DNA of 7,538 nucleotides from an uncultured Candidatus Competibacteraceae bacterium (GTDB lineage: Bacteria; Pseudomonadota; Gammaproteobacteria; Competibacterales; Competibacteraceae): positions 1-7,538 of the forward strand of contig CALGOO010000315.1 in the NCBI GenBank assembly GCA_937960715.1, given 5' to 3'. Under the pieces are notes generated by a model. It saw only the letters and a program-made list of their open reading frames with translations, was not told the origin of the DNA and ran no database searches. Positions 5,932 through 7,538 of this stretch are shown here, in pieces; the stretch's first letter is position 1; every line of letters begins with the position of its first letter. Position numbers and translations under genes: made by a program.

Positions 5932-6702
5932 ATGGAGACCGACAGTAACCAAGTCGAGGATAGCATAGCGCCAGCCAGCATCTCCCATATCCTCAAGGAA
6001 GGAGAGCAGATGGCGCAAATCTGGAATGCCCAGGACCGCGCCGACTATGAGCAAAACGTGCGGGAAATCCTGGACCGGATGGTTGGGCTGCGCCAAGGAC
6101 TTGAGCAGCTACGCACCCAGGCCGACGCCATCTGGGAGCGGTTCAGCACCCTTGCGTTGGAGCGGATTTTGTCTCGCCAACTGCGCGAGTTTCTTGAAGG
6201 CGGCGAGGCGGAACTGCAAGAACTGGATTTGCGTCTGATCGGGGCCGACTGTGAGGCGGATCGGTTGCGGACGCGGGTTCAGGAACGGCGGCGCGCGCTG
6301 GAAGAAAAGATCGCGGTGCTGGAGCCGTTGGCGCACCGAACCTCCACCCAAAGCCACATCAGCATGATGTTGTCGCGAGTGGCGGGGCTGGAAGCGCATC
6401 TATTGGGTAAAAGGGACGTGGCGCCGGAAGATCGCGGCGAGACGCGGGACACGGATCACGCCACCGCGCCTGGTGATTTGCTGTACCTGCGCATCCGCTT
6501 GTTGACGACCCGGATCGCCATCATCGCTTCCAATCGCAGCAAGCATCTGAGCGAGCTGGATGCCGGTTTGGCCACGCTGCTGCTTGAAGTCGAGCGGATC
6601 AAGACCGATATGGCCACGCTGCTGGTCCGGGTCGATTGCATCAAGGATTTATCCCGCTACTGGTTGGCGTACCTCGATATTATCCAGGGAGAGACCGGTT
6701 AG
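5932..6702 (+). CDS. Hypothetical helical coiled-coil protein with a C-terminal 14-residue tandem repeat
   Basis: Family not recognised. The 256-residue product is almost wholly predicted helix, rich in Leu, Glu, Arg and Ala, with no signal peptide or obvious transmembrane segment, so it is probably cytoplasmic. Likely coiled-coil stretches cover roughly residues 40-75, 85-140 (LQELDLRLIGADCEADRLRT onward, then RRRALEEKIAVLEPL) and 175-250. A charged loop (GKRDVAPEDRGETRDTDHA, about 159-177) separates the last from the rest. Near the C-terminus ATLLLEVERIKTDM is followed directly by ATLLVRVDCIKDLS. The start is uncertain: GTG 5908, ATG 5932 and ATG 6010 are in frame, and 6010 has the strongest ribosome binding site and would give 230 residues. 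It ends 156 nt before the converging serA stop. Confidence 0.6.
   Translation: METDSNQVEDSIAPASISHILKEGEQMAQIWNAQDRADYEQNVREILDRMVGLRQGLEQLRTQADAIWERFSTLALERILSRQLREFLEGGEAELQELDLRLIGADCEADRLRTRVQERRRALEEKIAVLEPLAHRTSTQSHISMMLSRVAGLEAHLLGKRDVAPEDRGETRDTDHATAPGDLLYLRIRLLTTRIAIIASNRSKHLSELDAGLATLLLEVERIKTDMATLLVRVDCIKDLSRYWLAYLDIIQGETG
5996..6005 (+). promoter_or_regulatory. Strong internal Shine-Dalgarno, alternative start at 6010
   Basis: CAAGGAAGGAGAG spans this site, and its GGAGAG ends 4 nt before an in-frame ATG at 6010. It is a better match to the 16S anti-Shine-Dalgarno than the site for 5932. Either translation begins here, giving MAQIWNAQDRADYEQ as the N-terminus, or two forms are made. 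The same bases encode LKEGEQ, so the match could be incidental. Confidence 0.45.
6571..6654 (+). repeat. 42-bp in-frame tandem repeat (two copies)
   Basis: Copies at 6571-6612 and 6613-6654 both begin GCCACGCTGCTG and share ATCAAG at the same offset, with about 25 of 42 bases identical. Each encodes 14 residues, exactly two heptads (ATLLxxVxxIKxxx), with 7 identical residues. This fits duplication of a coiled-coil segment followed by divergence, although heptad constraint alone can raise similarity. Confidence 0.55.
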
Positions 6703-6858
6703 GGCGATCTTCAGACCAGGAAACGGCCCGCTCCGGTTTCGACGCTGGACAAAGGCCGCTCGATCGGGGTTCTTGTTGGCGCCCATCAGGAGCGCGCGAT
6801 ATCGGGAGTTGGAACGATGGGTTTTTCCGTCTCCCAATACCGGATTGTCCGATGCCTT
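6703..6858. other. Convergent intergenic region
   Basis: 156 nt between the stops of the coiled-coil gene (plus) and serA (minus). Translating both strands by eye gave nothing gene-like. It contains an imperfect short hairpin, GAAACGG with CCGGTTTC (6720-6740), and the longer 12-bp hairpin at 6797-6842. Neither has a proper T-run, so transcription termination here is unresolved. Confidence 0.5.
6797..6842 (-). terminator. Hairpin in the serA 3' region, possible terminator
   Basis: On the minus strand CGGTATTGGGAG (6842-6831) pairs with CTCCCGATATCG (6808-6797) over 12 bp across a 22-nt loop. Both imperfect positions are G-U wobbles in this orientation. On the plus strand the same positions become A-C mismatches, so the fold favours the serA transcript. 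It begins 16 nt past the serA stop. No T-run follows, so it may stabilise the 3' end rather than act as a simple intrinsic terminator. Confidence 0.45.
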
Positions 6859-7538
6859 TTATAGCGCCCGCACGCCAAGAACCCCCCGAATGGCGGCGAT
6901 CTGCGCCACCACCGCAGATGGCGCCGGGACGGCGGTGTCCACCAGGGTGCAGGCGATGTCGCCGCGTGATTTGTTGAGCATATCCAGAATGTTGATGCCA
7001 GCTCCGGAAATCGCCTTGGATATCTGCTCGATCATGTGCGGCACGTTGGCGTTGACGATGGCCAAACGCGGCCCACCATTGCGCGGCATCGCCATCTCCG
7101 GGAAGTTGACCGAGTTGTGGACCGTGCCGTTCTCCAGATAGTCCCGCACCTGATCGGCCACCATGATCGCGCAATTCTCCTCGGCCTCGCCGGTGGAGGC
7201 GCCCAGGTGCGGCAGCATGATGACGCGGGGGTGATCCTTCAGCCGATTGGTGGGGAAGTCGCAGACGTAGGTCTTGAGCTTGCCGGCTTGGAGCGCCTCG
7301 TGCAGCGCCTCTTCGTCCACCACCCCCTCGCGCGAGAAGTTCAGCAGGGTCAACTCCGAGCGGTTGTTCTTCAAAAACTGGGCGTTGATCAAGTGACGGG
7401 TGTCGTTGTTCAGCGGAACGTGCAGGGTGATGAAATCGGCCTGCGCCGCCATTTCGTTGACGCTGAGCACCTGTTCGACCTGCGAGGACAACTGCCAGGC
7501 GTTGCTGACGGTGATGTGCGGGTCGTAGCCGATCACCC
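6859..7538 (-). CDS. serA: D-3-phosphoglycerate dehydrogenase, C-terminal part (5' end outside window)
   Basis: SerA oxidises 3-phosphoglycerate with NAD+ to 3-phosphohydroxypyruvate, the first step of serine synthesis. The last 225 residues are visible; the frame stays open to the window edge, and the first visible codons read VIGYDP, the end of the NAD-binding fold with its ribose-binding Asp. Then follow NFSREGVVDEEAL (catalytic-type Arg at fragment residue 69), a diverged CDFPTN where classic enzymes have DVFExEP, and PHLGAST with catalytic H110. An ACT domain occupies about 157-225 (plus-strand 6862-7068), with NANVPHM and INI resembling the serine-binding surface. Only one ACT domain and no intervening ASB domain are present, as in the compact SerA type of about 390 residues. 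Feedback by serine is plausible but not shown. It converges on the coiled-coil gene. Confidence 0.92.
   Translation of the reverse strand, partial: VIGYDPHITVSNAWQLSSQVEQVLSVNEMAAQADFITLHVPLNNDTRHLINAQFLKNNRSELTLLNFSREGVVDEEALHEALQAGKLKTYVCDFPTNRLKDHPRVIMLPHLGASTGEAEENCAIMVADQVRDYLENGTVHNSVNFPEMAMPRNGGPRLAIVNANVPHMIEQISKAISGAGINILDMLNKSRGDIACTLVDTAVPAPSAVVAQIAAIRGVLGVRAL

Noticed and set aside
6841..6851. Tiny hairpin CGGA-TTG-TCCG followed by TTTT at 6857, as a plus-strand terminator
   Set aside because: The stem is only 4 bp and the T-run is short and displaced, so it is unlikely to terminate transcription by itself.
7534..7536. GTG on the minus strand as the start of the serA fragment
   Set aside because: The codon is an internal valine in VIGYDP of the NAD-binding fold; the true start lies beyond the window.

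Overview
This is a GC-rich chromosomal window, dense with genes, from what looks like a gammaproteobacterium. The strongest lineage evidence is a true Fis protein, since small Fis nucleoid proteins ending in [11 protein letters not shown] are typical of Gammaproteobacteria. GalU, the AroF-type DAHP synthase and the proteobacterial-style acetate kinase agree. The family cannot be fixed from sequence alone; a GC-rich lineage such as the Competibacter group is a guess. Eight genes run on the plus strand and one, cut by the window edge, on the minus strand. No mobile element, CRISPR array, tRNA or rRNA was seen.

Layout. Bases 1-282 are non-coding: a G/C-tract palindromic repeat at the left edge, then a leader with a perfect 9-bp hairpin before galU. 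Next come galU (UDP-glucose synthesis, 283-1197) and ackA (acetate kinase, 1276-2556, with an unusual Pro/Arg-rich insertion). A regulatory gap at 2557-2698 holds two perfect inverted repeats and a probable promoter with a GC-rich discriminator. It is followed by a 55-codon ORF that overlaps fis by ATGA, fis itself (2863-3132), and a HAD-IB phosphatase 28 nt further on (3161-3820). Then come an AroF-like DAHP synthase (3894-4970) and, 26 nt later, a zinc-ribbon Nudix hydrolase (4997-5563). Two unrecognised genes follow: a 66-residue acidic protein (5656-5856) and a helical coiled-coil protein (5932-6702) with a 14-residue tandem repeat near its C-terminus. A 156-nt convergent gap separates this from the 3' part of a serA-type phosphoglycerate dehydrogenase on the minus strand (6859-7538).

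How they work together. Most genes are core metabolism: sugar nucleotide supply (GalU), overflow or acetyl-phosphate metabolism (AckA), entry to aromatic amino acids (AroF), entry to serine (SerA), and nucleotide-cofactor housekeeping (Nudix). The HAD-IB phosphatase resembles the SerB branch, but its substrate cannot be read from sequence. The least ordinary parts are the fis locus, where the usual upstream dusB is absent and a short ORF stands in its place, and the pair of uncharacterised genes at 5656-6702. I found no convincing new multi-gene system; the findings are individual oddities.
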